64,000 nucleotides of DNA from Darksidea phi (taxonomy: Eukaryota > Ascomycota > Dothideomycetes > Pleosporales > Lentitheciaceae). How positions within the stretch are numbered: position 1 is the stretch's first letter; every line of letters begins with the position of its first letter. The translations under genes and the position numbers were made by a program. The notes under the pieces were generated by a model that saw nothing but the letters and a program-made list of their open reading frames with translations, was not told the DNA's origin and ran no database searches. The DNA lies in contig JASJFT010000007.1 in the NCBI GenBank assembly GCA_030770425.1, positions 128,245 to 192,244 of the forward strand, in the 5' to 3' direction. Below, piece after piece: positions 33,713 to 44,490 of the stretch.

Positions 33713-34360
33713 ATGCCCCTCATGATGCTCTGGTCACCATTATATATATACCTTATCACGTTCTTATTTCCCTTCTTTAGCTTCAGTTCAACATGGAGAG
33801 CCCCGATAACTGAACTTGCTGCATATTCCAGCCTCGGCTCATGTATTGCCTCCTACGTCGAGGGCGGCCAAGCCACAATCTATGTCAATAATTGCCCACA
33901 GACCGACCTGGCTGTCGCAGCAAGCTGCTTATGCTCTAAAAGCGCGAACTTGGCAAGCTACACCTCGTACATCTCAACTTATGGAGAGAAGGGTTGTACC
34001 GCTGGAGCGGAGGAGGAATATTCTTCTGCGCTAGCGGTGGTGACGGAGTTTTGCAGTATGGCACCTGGTGGCATGTCTCAGACAGAAACGGGAAGCAGCT
34101 CTAAGGGTGAGTAAAGTTGAAATTATGGCGTAGACGTCATACTGTTCCATAGTCTGTTTGCTAGCAAGATGCGCTAATACAAAGTAGAATCAGTTGCCTT
34201 GACCGCAAGCAACGCCGCTACTGTAACAATCTACACAGCACAACCGACTATAACACCAAATACAGCACGAGTGCAGACATTCGGAGGAGGCGATATTAGT
34301 TTACTATTTGTGTTCTTGACCGTTACAGGTAGTTTAATTTTGGGCATTGCCATACTATAA
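33713..34360 (+). CDS. Six-cysteine secreted/membrane-anchored protein (CFEM-like)
   Basis: Exons 33713-34106 and 34188-34360 (81-nt intron, phase 1) encode 188 aa. A hydrophobic N-terminal segment (about residues 5-25) is a signal peptide. The next part has six cysteines: LGSCIASYV, NNCPQTD, ASCLCSKSANL, GEKGC and EFCS. This C...C...SCLC...C...C spacing is widespread in small ascomycete surface proteins related to CFEM domains. A Ser/Thr-rich stretch follows, then a C-terminal hydrophobic helix (about 20 residues from ISLLFVFLTV) that ends at the stop. That means either a type I membrane anchor or a GPI-attachment signal. Other in-frame Met codons close by (residues 4 and 5) could be the start. 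The function is unknown. Confidence 0.65.
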
Positions 34361-36216
34361 CCGTAGGGGTGTATTAGTCTACGTATATTTGTCACAGGCA
34401 GGAATAGTCTGGACCATTTGGGACCAAGAAGTCGGTCTAGGCATATATATGGATCACCTGGCCCCCGAGAGGCGGGCCGGCAAGCGCCCGTTAAATGTTC
34501 ACACCTGAGATTTCCACGGGTTCTAGTTCCATGTTACATATACCAAACCCAAGAACCCTACCCCAGCAAGGACCACGCTCAACTCATCCATAACGCTCAA
34601 ATGTGACCCGAAAATCTGCACAATTTGCCATCACACGTCTACAAGTCCACCAGGCCTGTGCTTCATCGCTGAGGAATCATGTCTGGCATGCAGAACAGAG
34701 GTCCGAATAATACTTACAGGATAGTAAGAACAGTGTGTTTTGGGACTTACAAGGAAAAAGAAGGGAGAGGTAGAGAGGGGATTGAAGGGGAAGAGGAATG
34801 CGAGGCGGCGGAGGCTGAGGTAGGAGGGATGCAGAAAGAGACAAAGGGGATGAGTGTATAACTCTGCAGCATGGAGACTGTCTCCTGTATTAAAGTGTCT
34901 CTTGAACTGTAAGCCGCGACGCAAATTGCAACATCGCCACACGTAGCGTGCAACAACAGACAGACGCTAACACACCTCTGACTGTAGCCTCTTTTTTGGG
35001 CCGCTGCGACTGTATACATAGAAAGCTTGCGTAGCTATGGTCAGGTCGAGCGGAATCTGAATTGCATACACCTTTGGACGAGCTTTCCATATTCCTACTC
35101 TGAACTAACTACTAAGTTTTGTGGACAAGCTAAAGGCCAAACGTAGAATTTGTATAATGAAGAACTTTAGACAGCAACGAGCATTTTCCTAGGATACAAC
35201 TCTAAACGCAGCTTGCCATACTACACTCCAAGCTGCGACATCTGTAGATAATGGTGAAGTACGTTAGCAAGCCGCACCAATCTTTCGCCTTAGGTTGATA
35301 AATCCCAGTTCGAATCTTCAGGGCGCGCCTCGATATGCCCGCTCCATAAACCTCGTTCACGCAAAGAATAGGCCAAAACAACAAATTGCTCTTCGTGGTC
35401 CCAAATGTTACCCAATATCTACTAAAGTATAGCGTGGCGCTATACACACCCATGTTTATGGTAGCACTTGGGGTACATCACACCGGCTTACTCTTAAACC
35501 ACGATGAAATTGCAAGCACCATACGATTCTTAGACTACTCCCTGTACTAAAAACAAGTTTTCGGCTCCGTGACACTGGATGAATTGCCTGCACTTTATGC
35601 TGTTAACATGTATGCGGCGTGTCTACACAGCTGCAAGTTAATATATTGAAGAACGTACCTATCTAACCTATATCACGTACAACTGTCTTCTCTTAGCCTA
35701 CACTCCTAATTAAGCTGCATAAGCAAAGCGCAACGTTGGATGCATAGTGCTTTGTAGATAAAGTGAAGATGGTAGGATTAATGCAATCTAACACTCATAC
35801 CCCATGTAGAATAGTTCAAAATTCTCAATTCCAAAAGCTAACCGGAAAGATTACACAAGGTGATATCCGCAAGTCGTTAAAACAGGAGTTCTCCTCAATC
35901 GCATGACCAACACCCCTCAAGATCAGTGCCCACCAGATTGCTCGGCCCAGTAGTCTTAGATTTGAAGTGAGCAATACAAGAGGAGAAGAGGGATAGGTTC
36001 AATCGGGCCTCTGCCCACATAATACAAATTTCGTCCGTGCCTTTCTGCGGTGTATTTTGTTTACCTCAAAACTTCGCAAGCGCCAGCTTGCCGAAGGTCG
36101 TCAAAGACACCATAAACGCCCGCACCCGAGAAGTCGAACAGGAGATTAGGGTATTTGGAGCACCGAAATGCAACATGACTGTGTCAAGTTTGACTAGGGT
36201 GTGCTCGCTAGGTTCT
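34361..36216. other. Gene-poor block of about 1.9 kb
   Basis: AT-rich. I see no gene, repeat copy or RNA gene I can support; open frames are short and unrelated to known families. Confidence 0.5.
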
Positions 36217-39148
36217 CTATCGCCTGCGAACGCAGAAGAAGATACCACTGCGACCTAGGAACCACAGACAGCCGGCAAATCGAATGAGAGCGAGCATAGC
36301 AGTCGCGGTCAGGAGCAAGTTGAAGAAAGCTGCGGTACGTTCAGTGCCATTCGACTAGATAGATGTTAGCAAATGATCTCTTCAGATAGAGCACACAGCC
36401 TACCGTGAAACCGAATGAGTTCAGGTTGTCCGAGGTAACGGCAACGGCAAGAAGAGCGTTCATGCCGATCCAAGCGGTGGTCAGATGGGTCCTGAAAGAC
36501 TTGTAGGAGTCGTCTAGAGTCTTCTCATCATTCTCAACGGGCGGTACATAGGGTGCTAAAGCACGCTTGACAGTCGCCTCGAATTGACTGTCAATATCCG
36601 CCTGTGGTAAGTCGGGCTCTTCGATAACCATATGTTTGCCATCTCCGGCTTTTTCCGTCTTGGCAGAAGGCAGAGCATCGGCTTTGTCGGAACCCTTGGT
36701 ACCCCAGGAAACATCGTGCCAATTGCTAAAGGCGTAGACATTGAGAATGTTGACATAGGACGACATGATGAGGAGGTACTGCGGGAACGAGGTGAACATG
36801 TGCCACGGGTCCATGTACAAGAACGAAGCCACATAGTAGAGACCAAAAGTAGAAGCTAGAGCAAGAAGAATAATTCCGATACCGGCCTTGTCAAAGAAGG
36901 AGTCGAAGAAGCTTGAGGCGGACGCGGTGTCGATTTCGCGCGCGGTTGGATTCGTGAAGGCCTGCACGACGAGGTAGATAGACAGGACGACAATGTAGAA
37001 CTGGATCAGCGCGAAGACGACAAAGGAGGTCATGTACGACCACTTGGAGCCTTTGGGTCTGTTACCGAGCGCGAGAATGAATTGTAAACCCAAGAAGGCT
37101 AGGTAGACGTAGTTGAGGATGGTGTTAAAGACGGGGGTGACATCGTTTCCGAAAGGCCAGGCGTTGCGTGAGCCGTCAGGTGCCTTGGAACCAACCAAAC
37201 TCATGATGATGGCGGTGGTGAGATAGAAGGAAGCCAGGGAGAACCAAGAAAGAACGGTTTGGAAGGTGTTGTACAGCATCTGAATGTGGAAGAAGAACAT
37301 GCGGACCAGGTTATGGCCGCTCTTGTACATGCGGCCAAAGTGCATCAGGGCGTAGATGCCGGCGGCAAACGAACCGTTCAGCCAGCGACGACGCTGGCCA
37401 ATGAACTCAGCAGCACCTTCGGGCACGTCCGTCTCGCCCTTGGAGGACTTGACGTAGGTCAGATGCCACTTGGAGCCGGCCTTGGCGACCAGTTCGAAGC
37501 AGAGAATACGATCTTCGGCCAAGAACATGTTCTTCTTGAAAATATTCATGCCCTCGATACCCTTCTTTCCGAGGATCTTGGCGAGCGTGTGGTCACCGTG
37601 AAAGTACTGCTCCAACGGACGACCCATGATGGCGCGGTAGCGGTAAGCCGAGAAAGCACCCGGCAAAACCGAGACGTAGCCGAAAGACGACTCTAGCGGC
37701 TTGTCGAGGATGTTACTGATCTTGTACTCGAAATTCTGGGCAGCAACGAGCGGATTCAGCAGATTTTTCCAGCCACGACCCAACATGGCGTGGATCTCAC
37801 CACAAGCACCACCGAGATCCTTGTCGTTATAGAAAGCCTCCCACAGCGCGAGTAGCGACTTGGGGCCGGGCTTGGTACCGGCGTCGAGTAGAATGCACAC
37901 CTCGGGATTGAGGATGCGGCCGAAGGCGGTGAAGAGCCAACGATGCGAATTGATCTTCTTGGAGTTCTTCTGCTTCAGGCAGAACATCATCTGCACGGGC
38001 GGGAGGGTGCTCGAGCTGTCGTCGTGCGGACGAATCAGCTGCTGGTTGGGGGTGACGGACAGCTGCGTTGTGTACTCGAAGATGTGCGCCGTCGTCTCCT
38101 TCCCGTCAATGTCTCTCTTCATGATACCGTCCTGGTAGATGCCGACGGTGGCGAGCAGGTCGAGGGTGCCCTTGTCGCAGGGATCGATGCCATCGAACAC
38201 CAGGCACACGACGATTTTCTGCCAAGCCGGACCGCCCTTGTTCCAGAACTCAGACTTTTTTAGGTTGACAATGTCGCGGATGTTCTGCATGACGCCATGC
38301 AGGGTGCGTGCGGTGAGTACTTTGTCCTCGTTGTAGTAGGTGATGGCGATGAGTAGCTCCGTGTGGCGGTTGTACATGGCCGGGCGCAGATTGTAGCCGT
38401 TCTTGAGGGTAAAGTCGTTGGGGTCGCATGTCGCGGCCGTGTCTGGCACCTGTCAGCGCCGCGGTCTCGACGTCCAAACGAGACACTTACATCGCATGTG
38501 CGTAAACTCCTCACTGCCGCTCTCCAGGTCGTTGCGGTACTTGGCCTGGATGGCATTTTGGATGGCGCTGGGCACGGGGTAGTCGGCGCTGAGGACGGAG
38601 CCCTGGACGAGCTTGACCTTGCGCGTCATGCCACGCTTCAGGCCGCCGCCGGCGGCCGCGGCAGCACCGCCCGGCCTCTGACGCTGTCGCCAGTCGGCCG
38701 TCGAGCTGGTCTCGCTCCTCGCATAGGGCGAAGGGGCACGTTGCGGTGCTCTGCAGAACGTTAGCCACATGGCTGGCAGGGCTGGGGCTGCTGGGCACAA
38801 ACCCATATTCGGTCGCGGGATCGTAGCCGCCGGTGGCCGAGTAGACGTCGGAGCCAGTGTGTGACTGTGTCTGCGTCTGCTGGGGGTCGGTGACATAGGT
38901 CTCGGTCAGGGAGTAGGTGCTCTGCGGGCGGTCCTCGAAGTTGTGGCCGGGGCCGTAGACGTTGTGGTGGTCGTCGAACGGTCCGCTGGGGTTGAGCAGC
39001 GAACGGCCGACCTCCTCGTCCTCGTGACGGCTGTCGTACGGGTGCTGTGCCTGTTAGCTGGCGCGGCGTGCAGGGCGATGGGCGGCTTTACTGGAGCGTG
39101 TGGATCGCCGTAGGCGTTGTTGCCCCCGGGACCTCCTGGGTAGGCCAT
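36217..39148 (-). CDS. CHS1: Class I chitin synthase
   Basis: Five exons (39148-39092, 39044-38803, 38750-38491, 38442-36404, 36354-36217) give 911 aa. Introns are 47, 52, 48 and 49 nt, and frame phases agree at every junction. The protein has a Pro/Tyr/Asp-rich head, then [20 protein letters not shown] and [18 protein letters not shown], the chitin-synthase N domain. The catalytic region contains [47 protein letters not shown] and [10 protein letters not shown], the donor, acceptor and product-binding motifs. Several membrane helices follow, and a final pair is recovered only through the last intron ([23 protein letters not shown]). It makes chitin from UDP-GlcNAc at the plasma membrane. The third-exon acceptor pairs with an unusual GTTTGT donor at 38802. 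For intron 1 an acceptor six bases earlier is possible. Confidence 0.95.
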
Positions 39149-40561
39149 GACGTTGGCTGGTGATGGGGGAGATGGGCAGAGGGTAAGGGCGAGAAGGACT
39201 GCTCGCACAGCTGGGGGTGCAGAGGTTGATAAAGAGGCAGGAGAGAGGTGCGGGAGCGAGCTGAGGGTTGTCTTTGCGCCTCAGCACAAAAGGGGCCTAG
39301 CGATGAGAACGCTCGGTCGGCGGTTGGTCGGTGGGTGGCAGGGCGGAGGCTGCGCGAACGGGCCCAGCGCCGATGGGGAATGGTATGTGAAACGGCGTCG
39401 TGACTGGCTGCAAGCGCGGCTCGCTGCGACGGCGGCGGGGCAATTAACCAACAGGCGGCTTGGGGGAGCCCTGCGGTTGCGGTCGTGGGTATGTGAAAGA
39501 ATGCCGCGCTGTGCTGTGCCGGGCTCTGGACGCGATGGGCAAACAGGCCCGGCGGTGACAAAGAGGCCCCAGCTGTCGCTCTGCCAACTGTGGCGTAGCT
39601 AATAGCGATGCATGGGGAGGGGGGGCAGCTAAAATTAGGTCCCTTATTCAGCTCTGGCGAGTGCTGACGGCCGCGCTCAGCCTCGCGGGCGAAATTCTCC
39701 ATTGCTAAATTTCTGCTTCTGTGCGGGCCGGGTGCGTGCATCTGGAGAAGGTGCATCCGAGACGGCGGTCAACCGGGCAGGTACGTCCAGAGGCCCCTTC
39801 TGGCCCTTCTCTGTATGTGTACACACACTTGAAAACGTCACGTGATGTTACAACCGTCCCTCCTGTCCATCGTCTGCTCGCCACGGTGACCGGGCCACAA
39901 GGAGGATTGGGGCGTCAGCAACAGCGACCCGGAGCAGCTATCCTGGTGGCGATCATCAGCCTGGGAATGCGGTCCAAATGCTCCCTAAAGGGGTGCCGCC
40001 TCACGTCAACTACACCCGCCGCCGTACCGCACTCCACATCAGGTCGGACGAGCTCAGCATGCCGACGACGATGGCTTCAACCGTCTGTCGTGGACTGGGG
40101 CCCGTCAGCCTCACCTGGCCGACATCCTCACCATGCTCCCGAGGATGCTTGTTTGGGCTGCCTGCGCGCCCGGGCCCTTCTGGAAGGAGTCGATTCACCA
40201 ATGTTCCGTTCGCTCGCCGCCCCAGGGACACGTGACACTCCAAACCCCGAGTCGCCCCATGGCTAATCAAACATCAAACCACCAGTTGGCATACATATGT
40301 ACACGCCGATAGGAGACACTGCATCGCTGCTGCCTGTTGTCTCGAACACAGCGTTCAGGGGGGAAGGCGCAGCTTACCGCCCTCCACATGCAGCATCGCA
40401 CGCCATCTTCCTTTCTCTCCACATGCATTCAACGTACCCAACTGAACCGTCGCTGACAGATGCAGCCCGCAAGGCCACGTCTGACTACTCCCGACACCTA
40501 CACGGCCCTCAGCCACCCGTAGCCATCCCGGTCTGTCATCCCGGAAACCGATGATCCCGAC
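39149..40561. other. Divergent promoter region between CHS1 and the DUF218 gene
   Basis: About 1.4 kb without a supportable gene. Open frames on both strands follow from high GC in the first half. CHS genes commonly have long upstream regions and leaders. Confidence 0.5.
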
Positions 40562-41578
40562 ATGGCCACGCCTTCTGGAACACTACCCAAATCGACCTTT
40601 CATCGATCCAACAACGCCGCATTGGCCGAGCGTCCAGCTGCACCGGCAGAGTCTGCAAGTACGCCTCTACGACATTACCATGTCGGCATCGCGAACCAAA
40701 AAGTCGACGACTTCACACATCCCGCCCACGTCATCCCCCCACCAAGCTACCAAGGAACTGAGAATCTGGTCGTCGTGTGTTGTCATGCCATCTTCCACCC
40801 GGATGTCTCGTGCTCGAGCTTTCCGCTGCACAGTCCCTACAACGAGAACAACTGGCACCTCGCTCCCTTCCAGAAGTCTAACCCGCAAACCGGGAAGCCA
40901 GGCGAACACGAGACCTTCGTCGCACATGTCCTCGCGGGAATTGACGCCTTGACGAATGGGTCCTTTGCCGAGAGTGCTTTGTTGGTCCTCAGTGGTGGCG
41001 CCACAAAGAGCTCCCTCACATCGTTGAGTGAAGCGCGGTCCTACTATCACGCCGCACTTGCGCACGAACTCGCCCAAGGAAACCAAGGCGGCGGTCGAGC
41101 ACACGAGCTCTTCGGCAAAGGACGCATACTCTTGGAAGAGCGCGCCACCGACTCTTTCCAGAATCTCTTGTTCAGCATCCTGCTCTTCAGGCAAAGTACA
41201 GGTAAGTACCCGAATCAGATCCGCATCATCACGCACGCGTTCAAGGCGAAGCGTTTTCTACATTTGCATGCGCCAGCGATAAAATGGCCGCCAGGTCGCA
41301 TGCAGGTGCAGGGCATAGATCCTGCCATGTCGAGACTGGAGTTTGAGGAGACTGCACGGGGTGAAGAGCAGTCCGGGTATGCGCCGTGGCTGCAGGATTC
41401 GTTGGGTACCGGCGAGGCACTGAGTGGGAAGAGAAAGCAGCGCGGATGGGATGAGAGTGCTGCGAAGGAGCTCGGGGTGGGCTTGGAAGAGAGTATCCAG
41501 GAGCTGTTGCGTGGCAAGGTATCCGAGGTGTTACCGTGGAGCGAGATCGCATCGCCCATCTCATCTGTAGAAAGATGA
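40562..41578 (+). CDS. DUF218 (YdcF/ElyC-like) domain protein
   Basis: A single exon of 338 aa. It contains LVVVCCHAIFHP, then ALLVLSGGATKSSLTSLSEARSY, ILLEERATDSFQNLLFSILLFR and IRIITHAFKAKRFLHLHAPAI. These correspond to the DUF218 core: a beta-strand with a small-residue end, SGGxT...EA, E-x-A-T-x-T/S-x-x-N, and a final strand with a basic helix. Bacterial members act at the envelope; fungal members such as the yeast YDL057W type are uncharacterised, often mitochondrial or ER-linked. The first 30 residues are Ser/Pro/Ala-rich without a clear signal. Function is unknown. Confidence 0.8.
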   Translation: MATPSGTLPKSTFHRSNNAALAERPAAPAESASTPLRHYHVGIANQKVDDFTHPAHVIPPPSYQGTENLVVVCCHAIFHPDVSCSSFPLHSPYNENNWHLAPFQKSNPQTGKPGEHETFVAHVLAGIDALTNGSFAESALLVLSGGATKSSLTSLSEARSYYHAALAHELAQGNQGGGRAHELFGKGRILLEERATDSFQNLLFSILLFRQSTGKYPNQIRIITHAFKAKRFLHLHAPAIKWPPGRMQVQGIDPAMSRLEFEETARGEEQSGYAPWLQDSLGTGEALSGKRKQRGWDESAAKELGVGLEESIQELLRGKVSEVLPWSEIASPISSVER

Positions 41579-41873
41579 GTGGTGCATCGACGTCTGATCT
41601 GACATAGACGTCCAATTCTCGTCGCTGTTACTACTCCAACGCGAGATTTACGGTCTACATCTTGCATTTGGAAAGGCAGACTATGCAGGGTGGGGACATG
41701 ACCGAATTGAGAGTCTGACTGCGGATATGGCCGGTTGCCTTTGGTTTTCCATTACAGAAAAGTGTCGAGTTTGCATAGTGTCGCCGCATGCCAGCATCTT
41801 GTCTGCGTCTCGTGTACGAATCACACGTGGGTGAACCTCTGATTAAGCTTTGTAGACACCACCCTGTCTCCTA

Positions 41874-42707
41874 TCAAATATCCGGCCGACCACACAATAC
41901 CACGTCCTCACCCAGCGGCACCCAAGACACCTCCTTTAGCCTTCCCACTGGTATCTTGTGTCCTTGCTCATCTCGCCTCTCGTTGGGAAGAACGGTCACG
42001 CCACCTTGGCCTAGCCATGTGGGCGCTATGGTCACGATGACCGAGTCCACCAAGTGCAACCAGTGGGGTGAGACGAGGTCGTTGATTACAGCACCACCGC
42101 CTTCGATCATGACCGATCTGATGCCTTCCCGTGCAAGCAGGGAAAGGATATCGCTCCAGTCCATCCGTCCATCCTTCATCGCGGAGCCCATCGGAAGAGA
42201 CCTCCCACCGAGTTCCTCAAAAACTCTCCTATTCTCTATTGACACCTTATCATTGCTTTCCTCCAGCACAAGAACCCACGGCGCCCTTCCCCTTCCCTCC
42301 TTCGCTAGCTTGATAACCTTACTCTCCCCACCAACGTCCCATCGCCCCCTCGGATCCAATACCACAGGTCGCGGCTGGCTTCGTAATCCGTCTCCTCCAT
42401 ACCCGCCCACACCTTCTATTCGGCAATTCAAGGAAGGGTTATCGGCTATGGCAGTCCCGCAGCCGATTAATATGGCGTCGTGTTTTGAGCGTAGGTAGTG
42501 CGTCATTGCCTTTGACTGTGGGCTAGAGATGGCAGTTTGGACGCCGGGGGCGAGGGAGAGGCAGGAGTCGAGGGAGGTCGCATAGGTCAGAGTGACGAAA
42601 GGCTTGGGTGTGGAAGAAGCGATTGCAAAAGTAGTTGACGGGAGATAGGGAGCGATCAGGGTGGCACTGGAGGAGGGGAATGTGAGAGCTTCTCTTGACG
42701 GTGTCAT
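41874..42707 (-). CDS. RIB7: Diaminohydroxyphosphoribosylamino-pyrimidine reductase (riboflavin pathway)
   Basis: A single exon of 277 aa, the usual fungal Rib7 length. Motifs of the RibD C-terminal (DHFR-like) fold are clear: PFVTLTYATSLDSCLSL; SKAMTHYLRSKHDAILIGCG then NPSLNCR; RPVVLDPRGRWDV; SVMIEGGGAVINDLV; and DSVIVTIAPTWLGQGGV. It reduces the ribosylamino group of the pyrimidine 5'-phosphate intermediate with NADPH, the second step of riboflavin synthesis in fungi. The gene is divergent from UBC12 across a 450-bp region. Confidence 0.93.
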   Translation of the reverse strand: MTPSREALTFPSSSATLIAPYLPSTTFAIASSTPKPFVTLTYATSLDSCLSLAPGVQTAISSPQSKAMTHYLRSKHDAILIGCGTAIADNPSLNCRIEGVGGYGGDGLRSQPRPVVLDPRGRWDVGGESKVIKLAKEGRGRAPWVLVLEESNDKVSIENRRVFEELGGRSLPMGSAMKDGRMDWSDILSLLAREGIRSVMIEGGGAVINDLVSPHWLHLVDSVIVTIAPTWLGQGGVTVLPNERRDEQGHKIPVGRLKEVSWVPLGEDVVLCGRPDI

Positions 42708-43159
42708 GGTTATATGGAAAGGCTGAAATCTAGGTGAGCACAGCTCATGGCTATATGCACTGTCCTAGTCGATTTTCTCCCTAGTCGTCAGATATCGTAT
42801 AATGACCTTGATGTTTTGTGGATGTTGCTTCTTCGAAAGGAAATGTCCCCGCGCTTACTAAGCAGACTTTGCAAGGCAGCGGCGACGGGCAATCCTCGGC
42901 AAGTGCTCCACGCCCCACGTTCACTGTTGGCCCAACTTGAACTTGCGGCCTATCTTTCTACCTTTGACTCGTACATTTTCTCTCTCACTGCATCTCTTTT
43001 GGCGAGCTTTCTTTCTACTGAGTCCCCCTTCCCTTCTACCCAAGCTACTTTTGAAACCAGACAGCGCCGCCAGACGCAACAGTGCTCGCCGCGCCTCGCA
43101 CGCGATCGACGTCCAACTGCACCGGCCGAACCGAGCAAGACCTATACAATACCGCCAAG
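42708..43159. other. Shared promoter of RIB7 and UBC12
   Basis: No gene is supported. It includes a pyrimidine-rich leader just before UBC12. Confidence 0.5.
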
Positions 43160-43895
43160 ATGATGAAAATCTGGTCCATGGTACGCAGAGAGTCGTGCAA
43201 CTTCTCTCGAGGTTCCCAGAAAAGGCGGCCAGTACCGTGGCTAACGGTGGTGTAGAAGAAGCAGCAGCAGCAGGATGAAGCGGCGGCTGCTGCATCGAGT
43301 AAAAAGAAGAAAGTCACGCCCGCCCAGCTACGCACACAGAAAGGTACCACATACCTGCATGCCACATTCGCGGGCCCCGCGCGCTAAATTACAGCCAGAT
43401 CTCGAAGAACTATCTCTCGGCACGACGATGAAGACGCACTTCCCGAACCCCGACGATATCCTCAACTTCAAGCTGACCATCGACCCGGATGAGGGCATGT
43501 ATAAGGGCGGTCACTTCGAATTCGACTTCAAGATCAACCAGAACTTTCCTCATGACCCGCCCAAAGTCAAGTGCACGCAGAAAATCTACCATCCGAACAT
43601 TGACCTAGAGGGCAATGTATGCCTGAACATTCTTAGAGAGGACTGGAAACCGGTGCTGAACCTGAACGCGGTAGTCGTTGGGCTCCAGGTGAGTAATACC
43701 GAGAACACAAAGAAGCCTGGGTGGGTTGCTAATGACGCATAGTTCCTTTTCCTCGAGCCGAACGCATCGGATCCGCTGAACAAGGAGGCTGCCGACGACC
43801 TCAAGCATAACCGAGAAGGCTTCAAGCGCAACGTGCGCGCATCTCTCGGCGGTGGTACAGTCAAGGGTCAAGGCTTTGACCGGGTGCTAAAATGA
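43160..43895 (+). CDS. UBC12: NEDD8-conjugating enzyme Ubc12
   Basis: Four exons (43160-43180, 43256-43343, 43399-43688, 43743-43895) join through introns of 75, 55 and 54 nt to give 183 aa. The very short first exon encodes MMKIWSM. The second ATG (43163) gives the usual M-K-I-W-S-M start and may be the real one. [20 protein letters not shown] is the family's basic N-terminal tail that docks the NEDD8 E1. The E2 core has [39 protein letters not shown] with the active-site Cys at about 111, and [20 protein letters not shown]. It receives NEDD8/Rub1 from the Ula1-Uba3 E1 and loads it on cullins. RIB7 is the divergent neighbour. Confidence 0.96.
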
Positions 43896-44425
43896 GCGGA
43901 GCGTGAGCCGCGACGGCGCATATACTCCTTGTTCAGGACCTAGTGATGGAATGGAAGGGGAGAGAGCTCGCATATTGGAGGGCTCGACATCAAGTTTTCC
44001 AGTGGTGTATACCGTGGAGGACAGAAGAGGGGAATGAGAAGAGTAGGAAGGGACATGTCTTTAGATTTGGAGCGAGCATTTGAATCTGGCGTATATAGGA
44101 GCGTGGCGTCTGCATATACAGGTTTCTGACGTGCCTAAAACATATTGAATGAAGACGATTTTTGGAGGACGTCATAAGGGCTGATACACTGGAGAGAGTG
44201 TGATGTGGTAGTGTAGCTGAGGAGATCTGTTCCTCTGCGCGACACGGAGTCATGCAGATATGCCATAGCCTACCTAGGCTAAATCAGCTCTTCGGAGAGG
44301 AGCCCATCTCCCCGAGCCGTCAGCGCTGACTGGCTGGTGACAGGGCGCCGATGTTCGGCCCGTCAGAAAGGTCCAAGCTCAAAAAACCAGAGCAGGTCCA
44401 GTCCCAGACACGCGACGGGCAAGCT
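43896..44425. other. Intergenic region between UBC12 and ILV5
   Basis: 3' flank of UBC12 and upstream region of ILV5. No gene is supported. Confidence 0.5.
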
Positions 44426-44432
44426 TATAAAA
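44426..44432 (+). promoter_or_regulatory. TATA box of ILV5
   Basis: TATAAAA about 60 nt before the ATG at 44491, with a pyrimidine-rich leader between them. Consistent with a strongly expressed biosynthetic gene. Confidence 0.5.
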
Positions 44433-44490
44433 CCCACGTCTCCCCCTCTGCGACCTTGCTCCCCCCAAGATACCCCTCACTACACATACA

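Noticed and set aside
35280..35340. Possible tRNA (CAGTTCGAATCTTC resembles a T-arm)
   Set aside because: No acceptor stem, D-arm or anticodon arm could be paired around it.
36037..36258. Plus-strand open frame next to CHS1
   Set aside because: It is the reverse of the last CHS1 exon and its flank; the minus-strand reading gives the conserved chitin-synthase C-terminus.
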